Below are positions 20,418 to 28,756 of a stretch of 64,000 nucleotides of DNA, piece by piece; positions within the stretch are counted from its first letter, which is position 1, and every line of letters starts with the position of its first letter. The DNA lies in contig NZ_CP087597.1 of the NCBI RefSeq assembly GCF_020990385.1, positions 16,001-80,000 on the forward strand, in the 5' to 3' direction. Below the pieces are notes generated by a model. That model was given only the letters and a program-made list of their open reading frames with translations, ran no database searches and was not told the DNA's origin. The stretch is from Paracoccus sp. MA (GTDB lineage Bacteria > Pseudomonadota > Alphaproteobacteria > Rhodobacterales > Rhodobacteraceae). Made by a program: the position numbers and the translations under genes.

Positions 20418-21157
20418 GGCTGCCTCATCAACTGGCCCGGAGCGACCGGCCCGGTCACGCCGCAAGCCCGCGCCGCGGCCCAGAGCGTCGCGGAATTGGC
20501 CGAGACCACCGGCACGCCGACCGCATCCTCGATCCGGTCGATGATCGCGCAGGCGCGGACGGCGGTGCAGGCGAGAAACAGCGCCTGGCTGCCCGGCGCG
20601 AGTGCGGCGCGTGCGGCCTCGATGATCGTCGCATGGGAAATCCGCGCCATCTCGCGGTCGTCGGTCAGGTTCAGGCAGGAGACGCCCTGCAAGGCGAAGC
20701 CCCCCGCCTCGAAACATTCCGCCATCGGCTGGGTGGTGCGGGGCGTGTAGGGGGTCAGCAGGGTGATCCGCTCGGCCCCCAGCGCCCTGAGCGCCGCGAA
20801 GCCGGCCGAGATCGGCGTGATCGGTTCCGCCGAGGGCTTGCCCAGCCGGATCGCATCCCGCACCGCCCGGTCCCCGATCACCACCGAGGCCGAGGTGCAG
20901 CTATAGACCACCGCGTCCAGATCCTCCTCGGGCAGGATCAGCGCCGCGGCGGCGGTCACGTCGCGGGCCATGGCGGCCAGCGTCTCGGGCGTCACCGGGT
21001 TGGCGAAGGGGATGCGGGTGGCATAGACGCCCACGCCATGCGCCGGCAGGGCGGCGAAATCCACCTCGGTCGTGTGGTCGGTGGCCAGCGTCACCAGACC
21101 GACCCGGCGCGGCAGCGGGCGGTCGTCCAGCACGACCGGAACGGACAGGACAGTCAC
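20414..21157 (-). CDS. eutA: Asp/Glu racemase-like (maleate isomerase-type) protein EutA, GTG start
   Basis: A 247-aa protein of the Asp/Glu/hydantoin racemase superfamily. The two family cysteines are in VVYSCTSASVVIG and LFLACTAVRACA. The start is GTG at 21157, with GGAGGA 7 nt upstream and a GTGA overlap with the ehuD stop, giving an N-terminus VTVLSVPVVLDDRP. The exact reaction in hydroxyectoine breakdown is not established in the family; the name follows synteny with eutBC. Confidence 0.9.
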   Translation of the reverse strand: MTVLSVPVVLDDRPLPRRVGLVTLATDHTTEVDFAALPAHGVGVYATRIPFANPVTPETLAAMARDVTAAAALILPEEDLDAVVYSCTSASVVIGDRAVRDAIRLGKPSAEPITPISAGFAALRALGAERITLLTPYTPRTTQPMAECFEAGGFALQGVSCLNLTDDREMARISHATIIEAARAALAPGSQALFLACTAVRACAIIDRIEDAVGVPVVSANSATLWAAARACGVTGPVAPGQLMRQP

Positions 21158-21813
21158 CGCGAAATCCTCCCGTAACGGCGTTCCAGCCAGCGCAGCACCA
21201 CCACCGAGATCAGGCTGACGACCAGGAACATCACGCCGACCAGCGTCATCGGCTCGACATAGCGATAGGAGCTGTTCGCGACCGACTTCGCCTGGTTCAT
21301 CAGCTCCAGCACGGTGATCGCGGACAGCAGCGGCGTTTCCTTGAACATGGCCAGCAGATAATTCGCCATGGCCGGGATCATCGGCGGCACCGCCTGCGGC
21401 AGCACCACATGCAGCCAGGTCTGGCGCGTGGTCAGGTTGGTGGCCTTGGCCGCCTCCCATTGCCCGCGCGGCACCGCCTCGATGCCGCCGCGATAGACCT
21501 CGGCGGCATAGGTCGCGTAATGCAGCCCCATGCCGATCACCCCGGCGGTCAGGGCCGGCAGGCGGATGCCCAGCCCGGGCAGCACGTAGAAGATGAAGTA
21601 AAGCTGCACCAGCAGCGGCGTGCCGCGGATGAACTCGACCACGAAGCCGGTGCCGCGCGCCACCAGCCGGTTGGGCGAACGGCGCAGGATGGCGAAGACC
21701 AGCCCCAGCACCGCCGCGACGATGGCGCCGAGGAAGGTGGCGACAAGGGTGATGCGAAACCCGGCCAGCAGGGTCGGCATGATCGACCAGGCGAAATCCC
21801 AATCCCATTCCAT
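21154..21813 (-). CDS. ehuD: Ectoine/hydroxyectoine ABC transporter permease EhuD
   Basis: A 219-aa polar-amino-acid-type permease with about five helices. The family N-terminus is followed by FIRGTPLLVQLYFIFY, and the coupling loop is RGQWEAAKATNLTTRQTWLH. It pairs with EhuC to form the pore. It begins 1 nt after the ehuC stop and ends in the eutA start. Confidence 0.92.
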   Translation of the reverse strand: MEWDWDFAWSIMPTLLAGFRITLVATFLGAIVAAVLGLVFAILRRSPNRLVARGTGFVVEFIRGTPLLVQLYFIFYVLPGLGIRLPALTAGVIGMGLHYATYAAEVYRGGIEAVPRGQWEAAKATNLTTRQTWLHVVLPQAVPPMIPAMANYLLAMFKETPLLSAITVLELMNQAKSVANSSYRYVEPMTLVGVMFLVVSLISVVVLRWLERRYGRISR

Positions 21814-21814
21814 C

Positions 21815-22471
21815 TTAGCGCACCCCGTCCAGGCCGCGCGTCACCCGCCGCTCCAGCCGGCGCATGCCGAAGGAAAGCGCCGAGGACATGGCGAAATACA
21901 GCAGCAGGATGGTGACGAAGGGCATCAGCGTGCTGCCGGTCTGCGAGCGCACCACCTGCGCCTGAAAGGTCATGTCCGACAGCGAGATCAGCGACACGAC
22001 CGAAGTCGCCTTCAGAAGCTCGATGGCATTGTTGCCGAAGGTCGGCAGCATCAGCGGCAGCGCCTGCGGCAGGATGACGTGGCGCATGCGCTGGAAGCGG
22101 GTCAGGTTGACGGCGACGCAGGCCTCGTGCTGGTCGCGTGGCACGGCAAGGATGGCGCCGCGCACCACCTCGGCCCCATAGGCGCCGACATTCAGCCCCA
22201 GCGCCATCACCCCGGCCTGCATCGGCGTCAGCTGCATCCCGGTCATCGGCAGCACGAAATAGATCCAGAACAGCTGCACGAAGATCGAGGTGCCGCGGAA
22301 GAACTCGATATAGGCGGTCGCCAGCCAGCGCACCGGAGCATGGCGCGAGATGCGCCCCAGCCCGGCGATGAAGGCCACGACCAGCGCCAGGGCCGAGCCC
22401 ATCAGCGTCAGCTTGACCGTGACCCATGCCCCCATAAGGATGAGTGTCAGATATCCTGCCCAGTCGCCCAT
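21815..22471 (-). CDS. ehuC: Ectoine/hydroxyectoine ABC transporter permease EhuC
   Basis: A 218-aa HisM/QM-type permease homologous to EhuD. It has EFFRGTSIFVQLFWIYF and the coupling loop VPRDQHEACVAVNLTRFQRM. A strong stem-loop lies between the ehuB stop and this gene, so its mRNA level is probably lower than that of ehuB. Confidence 0.92.
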   Translation of the reverse strand: MGDWAGYLTLILMGAWVTVKLTLMGSALALVVAFIAGLGRISRHAPVRWLATAYIEFFRGTSIFVQLFWIYFVLPMTGMQLTPMQAGVMALGLNVGAYGAEVVRGAILAVPRDQHEACVAVNLTRFQRMRHVILPQALPLMLPTFGNNAIELLKATSVVSLISLSDMTFQAQVVRSQTGSTLMPFVTILLLYFAMSSALSFGMRRLERRVTRGLDGVR

Positions 22472-22502
22472 GCGCTGATGCCTGCCTCTCTTGCTGATGG
22501 AT

Positions 22503-22524
22503 GGGCGGGGTCTCCCCCCCGCCC
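22503..22524 (-). promoter_or_regulatory. Intercistronic stem-loop between ehuB and ehuC
   Basis: GGGCGGGG (22503-22510) pairs perfectly with CCCCGCCC (22517-22524) around a 6-nt loop, just after the ehuB stop. There is no T-run. Such elements after the binding-protein gene commonly protect the upstream mRNA and give partial termination, raising binding protein over permease; this role is inferred. Confidence 0.6.
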
Positions 22525-22531
22525 GGCTGCC

Positions 22532-23356
22532 TTACTGCGCGGCGCAGAGCGCGTCGCGGGTGGTGGACATCGCCGCGGCGGCCGAGAAGCCATAGGGTTC
22601 GACGATGGCGGCGAATTCGCCCGATTCCTTCAGCTTGGCCAGCTCCACATCGAAGGCGTCGCGCAGCGCGGTGTCCTTCTTGTTGAAGGCGGCGCCGTCG
22701 CAATAGACCGGCGCGCCCTCGACCGGGGCAAAGACCTCCAGGTTGGCGTCGCCCGACTTCGCCAGCAGGTCGTTCAGCGACAGGACCGGCAGCGAATAGG
22801 CGTCGATCCGGCCGTCCTGCACCATCTTCAGCCCCGATTGCGGATCGGGCACCACCACCAGCCGGTCGCGCGGCACGCCGGCATCCAGCGCCAGCTTTTC
22901 CTCGGTGCCGCCGCCGGGCGCGCCCAGCCGGGCCGAGCCGTCATTGGCGATGTCGGCATAGGACTTGAAGCCCTTGGGATTGCCCTTGGGCAGCAAGAGC
23001 GCCTCGGCATCGCAGAGGATCGGCTCGGAATAGGCCACGGCGTTGCAGCGTTCCGGCTTCATGAACAGGCCGGCGGTGATCGCATCGACGCGGCCGGCCT
23101 GCAGGCTGGGGATCATCGCGCCATATTCGGCGATGGACGCCTCCAGGTCCTTGATGCCCAGCTTTTCGAACACCGCGCGGGCCACGTCCGGCGCCGCGCC
23201 CGAGACCTTGCCGTCCGAGGCGACGGCGGTATAGGGCGGCTCGTTGCCGATGGCGATGCGGACATAGCCCTGCTTCTGCAGGTCCTCGAGCTTGTCGGCC
23301 ATGGCGGGCAGCGGCGCGGCCAGCAGCGCCGCGACAATCAGGCATTTCTTCATCAT
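22532..23356 (-). CDS. ehuB: Ectoine/hydroxyectoine-binding protein EhuB
   Basis: A 274-aa periplasmic solute-binding protein (SBP_bac_3). The signal peptide is MMKKCLIVAALLAAPLPAMA, cleaved before DKLEDLQ. The mature protein has YVRIAIGNEPPYTAV, SGAAPDVARAVFEKLG and DAITAGLFMKPERC, which fit EhuB. Two ATGs are adjacent (23356 and 23353); the second has the better spacing from GGAGAGA. It feeds the EhuACD transporter. Confidence 0.92.
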   Translation of the reverse strand: MMKKCLIVAALLAAPLPAMADKLEDLQKQGYVRIAIGNEPPYTAVASDGKVSGAAPDVARAVFEKLGIKDLEASIAEYGAMIPSLQAGRVDAITAGLFMKPERCNAVAYSEPILCDAEALLLPKGNPKGFKSYADIANDGSARLGAPGGGTEEKLALDAGVPRDRLVVVPDPQSGLKMVQDGRIDAYSLPVLSLNDLLAKSGDANLEVFAPVEGAPVYCDGAAFNKKDTALRDAFDVELAKLKESGEFAAIVEPYGFSAAAAMSTTRDALCAAQ

Positions 23357-23375
23357 TCTCTCCTGTCGGGTTGCA

Positions 23376-24161
23376 TCACACGCGCTGTCCTGCGGCGATG
23401 ATCTTGCGCAGGAAGGACTTCGTGCGGTCCTCTTGCGGCGCGGTGAATATCTGGGCGGGCGGGCCCTGCTCGACGATGCGGCCCTTGTCGAAGAACAGCA
23501 CGCGATCGGCGAAATCATGGGCGAAGCCCATCTCATGCGTGACCAGCAGCATGGTCATGTCGGTCTCGGCGGCCAGGCGCTTCATCACCTCCAGCACCTC
23601 CTCGACCAGTTCTGGGTCCAGCGCCGAGGTCACCTCGTCGAACAGCATGATCTGCGGCTGGAGCGCCAGGGCGCGGGCGATGGCGACGCGCTGCTTCTGG
23701 CCGCCGGACAGCTGGCTGGGCATGTAGTCGGCCTTGTCGGCCAGCCCCACCATGTCCAGCAACTCGCGCGCCCGCTGCTCGGCCACGGCCCGCGGCTCGC
23801 CCTTGGTCAGCATCGGCGCCAGCGTGATGTTCTGCAAGACCGACTTGTGCGGGAACAGGTTGAAATGCTGGAACACCATGCCGATGTGGCGGCGCATCCT
23901 GTGCAGATGCGCCTCGTCCGCGGGCACCTCGGCGCCGTGCTTCTGCATGTGGTAAAGCGGCTCGCCGCAGACCTCGATGCGGCCGCCGGAAATATCCTCG
24001 AGCGTCATCAGGATGCGCAGGATGGTGGTCTTGCCCGAACCCGAGGGGCCGATCAGCGCCAGCTTCTCGCCCTTCATCACGTCGAAATTCAGCCCGTCGA
24101 TGACGGTCAGCGTCCCGAAGGACTTGCGCAGGTTCTGGATGCGAATGATCGGCTGGTCCAA
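23376..24161 (-). CDS. ehuA: Ectoine/hydroxyectoine ABC transporter ATP-binding protein EhuA
   Basis: A 261-aa ABC ATPase of the polar amino acid type. Walker A is GPSGSGKTT, the Q-loop is [16 protein letters not shown], the signature is LSGGQKQR, Walker B is [14 protein letters not shown] and the switch His is in [10 protein letters not shown]. It starts 97 nt after enuR, with GGGGGA about 10 nt upstream of the ATG. Confidence 0.93.
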   Translation of the reverse strand: MDQPIIRIQNLRKSFGTLTVIDGLNFDVMKGEKLALIGPSGSGKTTILRILMTLEDISGGRIEVCGEPLYHMQKHGAEVPADEAHLHRMRRHIGMVFQHFNLFPHKSVLQNITLAPMLTKGEPRAVAEQRARELLDMVGLADKADYMPSQLSGGQKQRVAIARALALQPQIMLFDEVTSALDPELVEEVLEVMKRLAAETDMTMLLVTHEMGFAHDFADRVLFFDKGRIVEQGPPAQIFTAPQEDRTKSFLRKIIAAGQRV

Positions 24162-24258
24162 AGACGTCCCCCTTGCTGTCCAGAGGAACTTTGCAGCGAG
24201 ATCAAATCAGGTCAATATTTAAATAATATCATAACAATTTTCCGCGACAATCTGCCCG
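24162..24258 (-). promoter_or_regulatory. AT-rich spacer between enuR and ehuA, possible internal promoter or EnuR operator
   Basis: The only large gap in the ectoine operon. It holds an AT-rich run with the palindrome TATTTAAATA and the 9-mer ATCATAACA at 24228-24236. The same 9-mer occurs on the opposite strand just upstream of enuR (25682-25690). An operator or secondary promoter is inferred. Confidence 0.45.
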
Positions 24259-25644
24259 TCAAATCAGCGGAAGCAGGGGTTCGGCGCTGCCGCCCAGGGT
24301 TTCGGCCACCAGGGACAGGCCCCGGCGCAGCTCTTCCGCGCTGGTCGAGCCAAGCGCGATTCGCACCGCGTCGCGCCGGCCGCGCTCGCTCAGCCGGAAG
24401 GCCCGGCCCGAGGCGACGGCCACGCCGCGCTGGCGCGCCTGGGCGACGAATTCCTCCTCGTCGCGGCCGGGGGGCAGTTCCAGCCAGATATGCAGGCTTT
24501 GCGGATGGGCGCGGAACGGCGCCGCGCCCAGAACTTCGCGCGCGATGCGGTGGCGGACGGCCAGCGCCTCGCGCTGCCACAGGATCAGCCGCTCCACGGT
24601 GCCGTCGCTGATCCAGTGGCTCAGCAGCTCGACCATGGCGGGGGTGGCCATCCAGTTCGTCACCAGATGCCGGTTGGCGGTGGCCGAGGCAAGCCGCGCC
24701 GGCGACAGCAGCCAGGCGACCCGCAGGCCGGGCAGCGTGGTCTTGGTGAAGCCGTTGATGTGCAGCACCCGCTCGGGCGCCAGCGCCGCCATCGGCGGCG
24801 GCCGGTCGGGGATCATCGCGTTCAGCATGTCGTTCTCGACGATCAGCAGGTCGTGGCGGCGGGCGATGGCGGCCAGTTCGGCGCGGCGCTCGGCGCCGGT
24901 CATGATCGCCATGGGGTTGATCGCCGCCGGCTGCATGTAAAGCGCGCGCAGGCTGCCCTTGCGCGCCAGATGGTCCAGCGCCTCGGGCACGATGCCGTCG
25001 TCATCGACCGGCAGGGCCTCCAGATGCAGGCCGAGGTATTTGCACAGCGGCATCAGCAGGTGATGGGTCAGCGCGGCTGCGGCCAGCGTGCCGCCGGCGG
25101 GCACCGCGCTCATCACCGCGGTGGTGATGGCCGAGGTGGCGCCGTCGGTGATGGTGATGTTTTCCGGCGCGGCCTCGATGCCCTTGCGGCGCAGCCAGTC
25201 GGCCGCGACCTGCCGGTGCTGCGGCAGGACCGAGTTCGGCCGGAAGGACAGCGCGGCCGGGGCGGTCAGGTTCTCGGCCACCCAATGCAGCCCCTCGCGA
25301 AAGGTTTCGACATGCATGCGCTCGGTCACGGGCTTCAGGATCGACAGATCGACCAGCTCGCCCAGCCGCTCGGCCAGATAGGGCGGGCTGTTCTCGGACC
25401 CCGGCGGCAGCACGAAAGAGCCGCGCCCGACCTCTCCGACCACCAGGCCGCGGCGGATCAGCTCTTCATAGGCGCGCGAGACGGTCTGGACAGACAGTCC
25501 CAGATCGTCGGCCAGCCGGCGCTGCGGCGGCAGGCGGCTGCCGGCGGGCAGCATGCCGTCGCGAATCGCCCGCGCATATTGCTCGGCAAGCGAGAGATAG
25601 GCTGGACGATGCAAGCCGCCGGGATCGGGGGTCCATATTGTCAT
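24259..25644 (-). CDS. enuR: MocR/GntR-type regulator of ectoine catabolism (EnuR)
   Basis: A 461-aa MocR-type repressor: an N-terminal GntR winged helix (about residues 12-80; RLPPQRRLADDLGL, SVQTVSRAYEELIRRG, VGRGSFV) fused to an aminotransferase-like fold-type I domain. The PLP lysine is K301 in HINGFTKTTLPGLRVAWL. In Ruegeria EnuR the equivalent lysine is reported as Lys302 and the inducer is N-alpha-acetyl-diaminobutyrate, the DoeA product. It heads the operon. No AsnC-type regulator (DoeX/AsnC), which often accompanies such clusters, is found here. Confidence 0.92.
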   Translation of the reverse strand: MTIWTPDPGGLHRPAYLSLAEQYARAIRDGMLPAGSRLPPQRRLADDLGLSVQTVSRAYEELIRRGLVVGEVGRGSFVLPPGSENSPPYLAERLGELVDLSILKPVTERMHVETFREGLHWVAENLTAPAALSFRPNSVLPQHRQVAADWLRRKGIEAAPENITITDGATSAITTAVMSAVPAGGTLAAAALTHHLLMPLCKYLGLHLEALPVDDDGIVPEALDHLARKGSLRALYMQPAAINPMAIMTGAERRAELAAIARRHDLLIVENDMLNAMIPDRPPPMAALAPERVLHINGFTKTTLPGLRVAWLLSPARLASATANRHLVTNWMATPAMVELLSHWISDGTVERLILWQREALAVRHRIAREVLGAAPFRAHPQSLHIWLELPPGRDEEEFVAQARQRGVAVASGRAFRLSERGRRDAVRIALGSTSAEELRRGLSLVAETLGGSAEPLLPLI

Positions 25645-25675
25645 GGGTCGAGATTAAGACAATCCTGCCGATAGG

Positions 25676-25691
25676 CAACAATGTTATGATT
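25676..25691 (-). promoter_or_regulatory. Candidate EnuR operator upstream of enuR
   Basis: Read on the minus strand, this segment is AATCATAACATTGTTG, about 40 bp upstream of the enuR start. It shares ATCATAACA with the enuR-ehuA spacer and contains the small inverted repeat AACA-A-TGTT. The assignment to EnuR is inferred from position only. Confidence 0.35.
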
Positions 25692-25773
25692 TCTTCGGCG
25701 CCGGCCGATCAGGACCGGGCGAGCACGCAGTGGCGCCGGACTTTGCAGCCGCCCGGTCCGCGCGCCGGGCGCG

Positions 25774-26985
25774 CTATCCGCGCAGCCAGCCCGGCGCATG
25801 GCGGATGTCTTGCACCCCGGCCAGCGGCGCGATGCGCCGCAGTTCGGCGGCCAGCCCCGCGATGCGGCCCTGGCCCATGCGCAACCCCGGCTCGGGCCAG
25901 AAGGCGCGGACGGCCAGCGCGCCCTCCTCGCGCCGGGCGTCCAGCCGCCCGATCAGCCGGTCGCCCTGCAGGACCGGAAAGACGTAATAGCCGTATTGCC
26001 GCCGCCCGGCGGGCACGAAGATCTCGATACGGTAGCGGAAGCCGAACAGCCGCTCGGCCCGCGCCCGGTCGCGCAGGGCCGGATCGAAGGGCGAAAGCAG
26101 CCGGATGCGCGAGGACGGCTCGGGCAGCGCGGGGACCAGATCCAGCAGCGCCGGGCTGGAATAGCTGCGCCGGATCGCGCCATCGGCCATTTCCACGTCG
26201 ATTTCCACGATCCGGCCCGCCGCCAGCGCCTCGGCGCACCACCGCTTCGCCTCGTCCGGCGTGGCGATGGCGAAGAAGGCGGCCAGCTCGCCGCTGGTGG
26301 CGAAGCCCAGCCGATCCAGCGCCGCCGCCAGCGCCCAATCGACGATCTCGGCATCGTCGAGCCGCGTCGCCAGATGCTCGGCCGGGATCACCCGCTCGGC
26401 CAGGTCGTAGACCTTGCGGAAGCCCGAACGGTGGCGGATCGCCAGCCGGCCCGAGCGCCACAGATATTCCAGCGCCGTCTTGGACGGGTGCCAGTCCCAC
26501 CAGCCGCCCGAGCCCCTGGGCTCCTCTCCGCCCAGATCCGAGGAGCTGGCCGGGCCGTGATCGGCGATATGGCGCAGCACGCTGTCGAATTCCGCGTCCC
26601 AGCCCTCGCGCCGCCATTTCGGCCAGCGGCGCTGCATATGCGCCTCGTCCCGGGCGAATTTCAGCCGCCACATCGGATAGAAGCGCATCGGGATCACGGC
26701 CGCGTCATGGGTCCAGTGCTCGAAGGCGGCGCGGTGGCGGGCGATCAACCCCTCCAGCGCCGGGGGCCGGTAGCGCCCGCGCCGCGACCACAGGATCAGG
26801 TCATGCGCGCGGGCCAGGGTGTTCACGCTGTCCACCTGCGCGAAGCCCAGGCCATTGAGCACGGCTTCCAGATCCGCGCCCCGGCCCGCGCCCGAACCGG
26901 GTCGCAGCAGCAGGTGACGGTCCAGAAACAGCCGGCGCGCATCGCGGTTTTTCAGGAAATGGGGCATTTGCGGGATCTGTTTCAT
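25774..26985 (-). CDS. AlkX/YcaQ-type DNA glycosylase (HTH_42 winged-helix protein)
   Basis: A 403-aa protein of the HTH_42 family, whose members AlkZ and AlkX (YcaQ) unhook interstrand crosslinks or remove bulky N7-alkylguanine. The Q-V-D motif expected of the YcaQ branch is at residues 50-52 in LGFAQVDSVNTLARAHDLIL. Other family blocks are MRFYPMWRLKFARDEAHM, GGEEPRGSGGWWDWHPSKTA and YYVFPVLQGDRLIGRLD. I start at ATG 26985; the frame open to 27213 runs through the divergent H-NS gene. GAGG directly abuts this ATG, so an internal start at 26967 is possible. Confidence 0.85.
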   Translation of the reverse strand: MKQIPQMPHFLKNRDARRLFLDRHLLLRPGSGAGRGADLEAVLNGLGFAQVDSVNTLARAHDLILWSRRGRYRPPALEGLIARHRAAFEHWTHDAAVIPMRFYPMWRLKFARDEAHMQRRWPKWRREGWDAEFDSVLRHIADHGPASSSDLGGEEPRGSGGWWDWHPSKTALEYLWRSGRLAIRHRSGFRKVYDLAERVIPAEHLATRLDDAEIVDWALAAALDRLGFATSGELAAFFAIATPDEAKRWCAEALAAGRIVEIDVEMADGAIRRSYSSPALLDLVPALPEPSSRIRLLSPFDPALRDRARAERLFGFRYRIEIFVPAGRRQYGYYVFPVLQGDRLIGRLDARREEGALAVRAFWPEPGLRMGQGRIAGLAAELRRIAPLAGVQDIRHAPGWLRG

Positions 26986-27035
26986 CCTCGGACGGTTTGT
27001 GAAATACAGGTTTGCCACATCAAGGGGGACAGACA

Positions 27036-27347
27036 ATGACCAATCCCGACCTGAATGCGCTGTCGCTGGCCGAGCTGAAGCAGCTGCGCAAGGATGTCGA
27101 AAAGGCGATCGAGGGTTTCGAGGCCCGCCGCAAGGCCGAGGCGCGGGCCAAGGCCGAAGAGGCCGCGAAGCAGTTCGGTTTTTCTCTGGCCGATCTGGTC
27201 GCGGCGGCCGCAAGCCGGCCTGCGGCGGTGCCGAAATACGCCCATCCGGAAAACCCCGAGCTGACCTGGAGCGGCCGCGGCCGCAAGCCGGGCTGGATCG
27301 CCGAAGCCCTGGCCGCCGGCAAGACGCTCGAGGATTTCGCGATCTGA
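27036..27347 (+). CDS. H-NS family nucleoid protein (HvrA-like)
   Basis: A 103-aa nucleoid-associated protein. The N-terminal half is a charged coiled coil (residues 8-50) for oligomerisation. The C-terminal half has the H-NS DNA-binding core: KYAHPENPELTWSGRGRKP followed by GWIAEALAAG. It would bind AT-rich DNA and silence transcription, as HvrA does in Rhodobacter. It is divergent from the AlkX gene with 50 bp between them. GGGGGA precedes ATG 27036. Confidence 0.9.
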   Translation: MTNPDLNALSLAELKQLRKDVEKAIEGFEARRKAEARAKAEEAAKQFGFSLADLVAAAASRPAAVPKYAHPENPELTWSGRGRKPGWIAEALAAGKTLEDFAI

Positions 27348-27443
27348 ACCGGCCGGGCGCGGCGGGGGTTTGCGAATCGCGGCGCGGGCGGCGAATGATG
27401 GCGACAGCCCCAGGGCACCCTTGCCAGCAGCCGCGGAGCCGTC

Positions 27444-28400
27444 ATGCCGAAGACCCTGCCCCAGCCTGTCGACGCCGCGCGCATCCCGCGCTTCGCCGGG
27501 CATTCCACCTTCATGCGGCTGCCCGCCGCCGACAGCGCCCGGGGGCTTGACGTCGCCATCGTCGGCATCCCCTGGGACGGCGGCACCACCAATCGCGCCG
27601 GGGCCCGCCACGGCCCGCGCGAGGTGCGCAACCAGTCCAGCCTGATGCGCCGCGTCCACCATGCCACCGGCATCGCCCCCTATGAGCGGCTGGCGGTGGC
27701 CGATATCGGCGACCTGATCGTGCAGCCCATCGACCTGATGGCGGCGCTGCGGCAGATCGAGGAAGGCATCGCGGCGATCTGCGCCGCCGGCGCGCTGCCG
27801 CTTGCCGTGGGGGGCGATCACCTGACGACGCTGCCGGTGCTGCGGGCGCTTCGCAAGGCCGATCCCGGGCGCGGGCCCTTGGGCCTGGTGCAGTTCGACG
27901 CCCATTCCGACACCAACGACCGCTATTTCGGCGACAATCCCTATACCCATGGCACGCCCTTCCGCCGCGCCATCGAGGAGGGTATCCTGGACCCCCGGCG
28001 CGTGGTGCAGATCGGCATCCGCGGCTCGATCTACGCCGCCGACGAGCATCGCTGGGCGCAGGACCAAGGGGTGCGCATCGTCTATATCGAGGAATTCGCC
28101 CGCCGCGGCCCCGAGGAGGTGATGGCCGAGGTCCGCGCGCTGATGGGCGATGCGCCCGCCTATGTGACCTTCGACATCGACGGCATCGACCCTTCCATGG
28201 CGCCCGGCACCGGCACGCCCGAGATCGGCGGCTTCACCACCCGTGAGGCGCAGGCCATGCTGCGCGGGCTGGCCGGGCTGAAGATCGTCGGCGCCGATGT
28301 GGTCGAGGTCTCGCCGCCCTTCGATGTCGGCGGCATCACCGCGCTGACCGGCGCGACAATGCTGTTCGAGCTGCTCTGCGTGCTGGCGGGCGGCGCCTAG
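27444..28400 (+). CDS. Agmatinase-family ureohydrolase (SpeB-like)
   Basis: A 318-aa manganese ureohydrolase. Metal-binding motifs are GGDHLTTLP, QFDAHSDTND and TFDIDGIDPSMAPGTGTPE. These proteins release urea from agmatine, guanidinobutyrate or related guanidino compounds; substrate specificity cannot be read from sequence. GGAG is 6 nt before ATG 27444. It appears to be a single-gene unit. Confidence 0.88.
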   Translation: MPKTLPQPVDAARIPRFAGHSTFMRLPAADSARGLDVAIVGIPWDGGTTNRAGARHGPREVRNQSSLMRRVHHATGIAPYERLAVADIGDLIVQPIDLMAALRQIEEGIAAICAAGALPLAVGGDHLTTLPVLRALRKADPGRGPLGLVQFDAHSDTNDRYFGDNPYTHGTPFRRAIEEGILDPRRVVQIGIRGSIYAADEHRWAQDQGVRIVYIEEFARRGPEEVMAEVRALMGDAPAYVTFDIDGIDPSMAPGTGTPEIGGFTTREAQAMLRGLAGLKIVGADVVEVSPPFDVGGITALTGATMLFELLCVLAGGA

Positions 28401-28756
28401 GACCGCCGCGCGTCGGTCCGGGTCCGATTTCCGCCGTTTTCCCGCGCCATTGTGCGCCGGCGCACAGACCGCCGCCCGCGCGCAGGGTAAGGCGGCGGCA
28501 TTTCAAGGTTGACGAGTTCCTTGTTACCCGTTCCGCATTTCGTCACCAAATCCTTGACCGCAGGCCAAGGCCCGCCCCGTTCCCTGCCGGAGCGGGGCTT
28601 TTTCCTGCGCCTCCCCCGCCCCGGCGCCGATCCCGGCGGGCTGTCCGCGGGGCTTTCCTCGGCGGCCCGGCGGCTCTATAGGGAAACCTGCGATTTTACT
28701 CGGGAATGCGGCGCCACGATTCCGTCCAGCCAGTCCGCGCAAACCATGACGGTGAC
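28401..28756. other. 356-bp intergenic region with terminator and candidate small RNA
   Basis: No credible coding frame is seen. The middle of the region (28508-28603) holds a TTGACG hexamer, a small stem CCTTG...CAAGG and a rho-independent terminator. That arrangement is compatible with a short non-coding RNA or with the 3' end of the ureohydrolase mRNA. The last 100 bp must hold the promoter for the esterase gene; I could not identify it. Confidence 0.4.
28574..28603 (+). terminator. Rho-independent terminator
   Basis: GCCCCGTTCC (28574-28583) pairs with GGAGCGGGGC (28589-28598), one G-T wobble, 5-nt loop, followed by five T residues (28599-28603). It lies 170 nt beyond the ureohydrolase stop. 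Confidence 0.85.

Noticed and set aside
26986..27213. An extension of the AlkX-type gene upstream to 27213.
   Set aside because: It would overlap the divergent H-NS gene, which has a clear start and domain.
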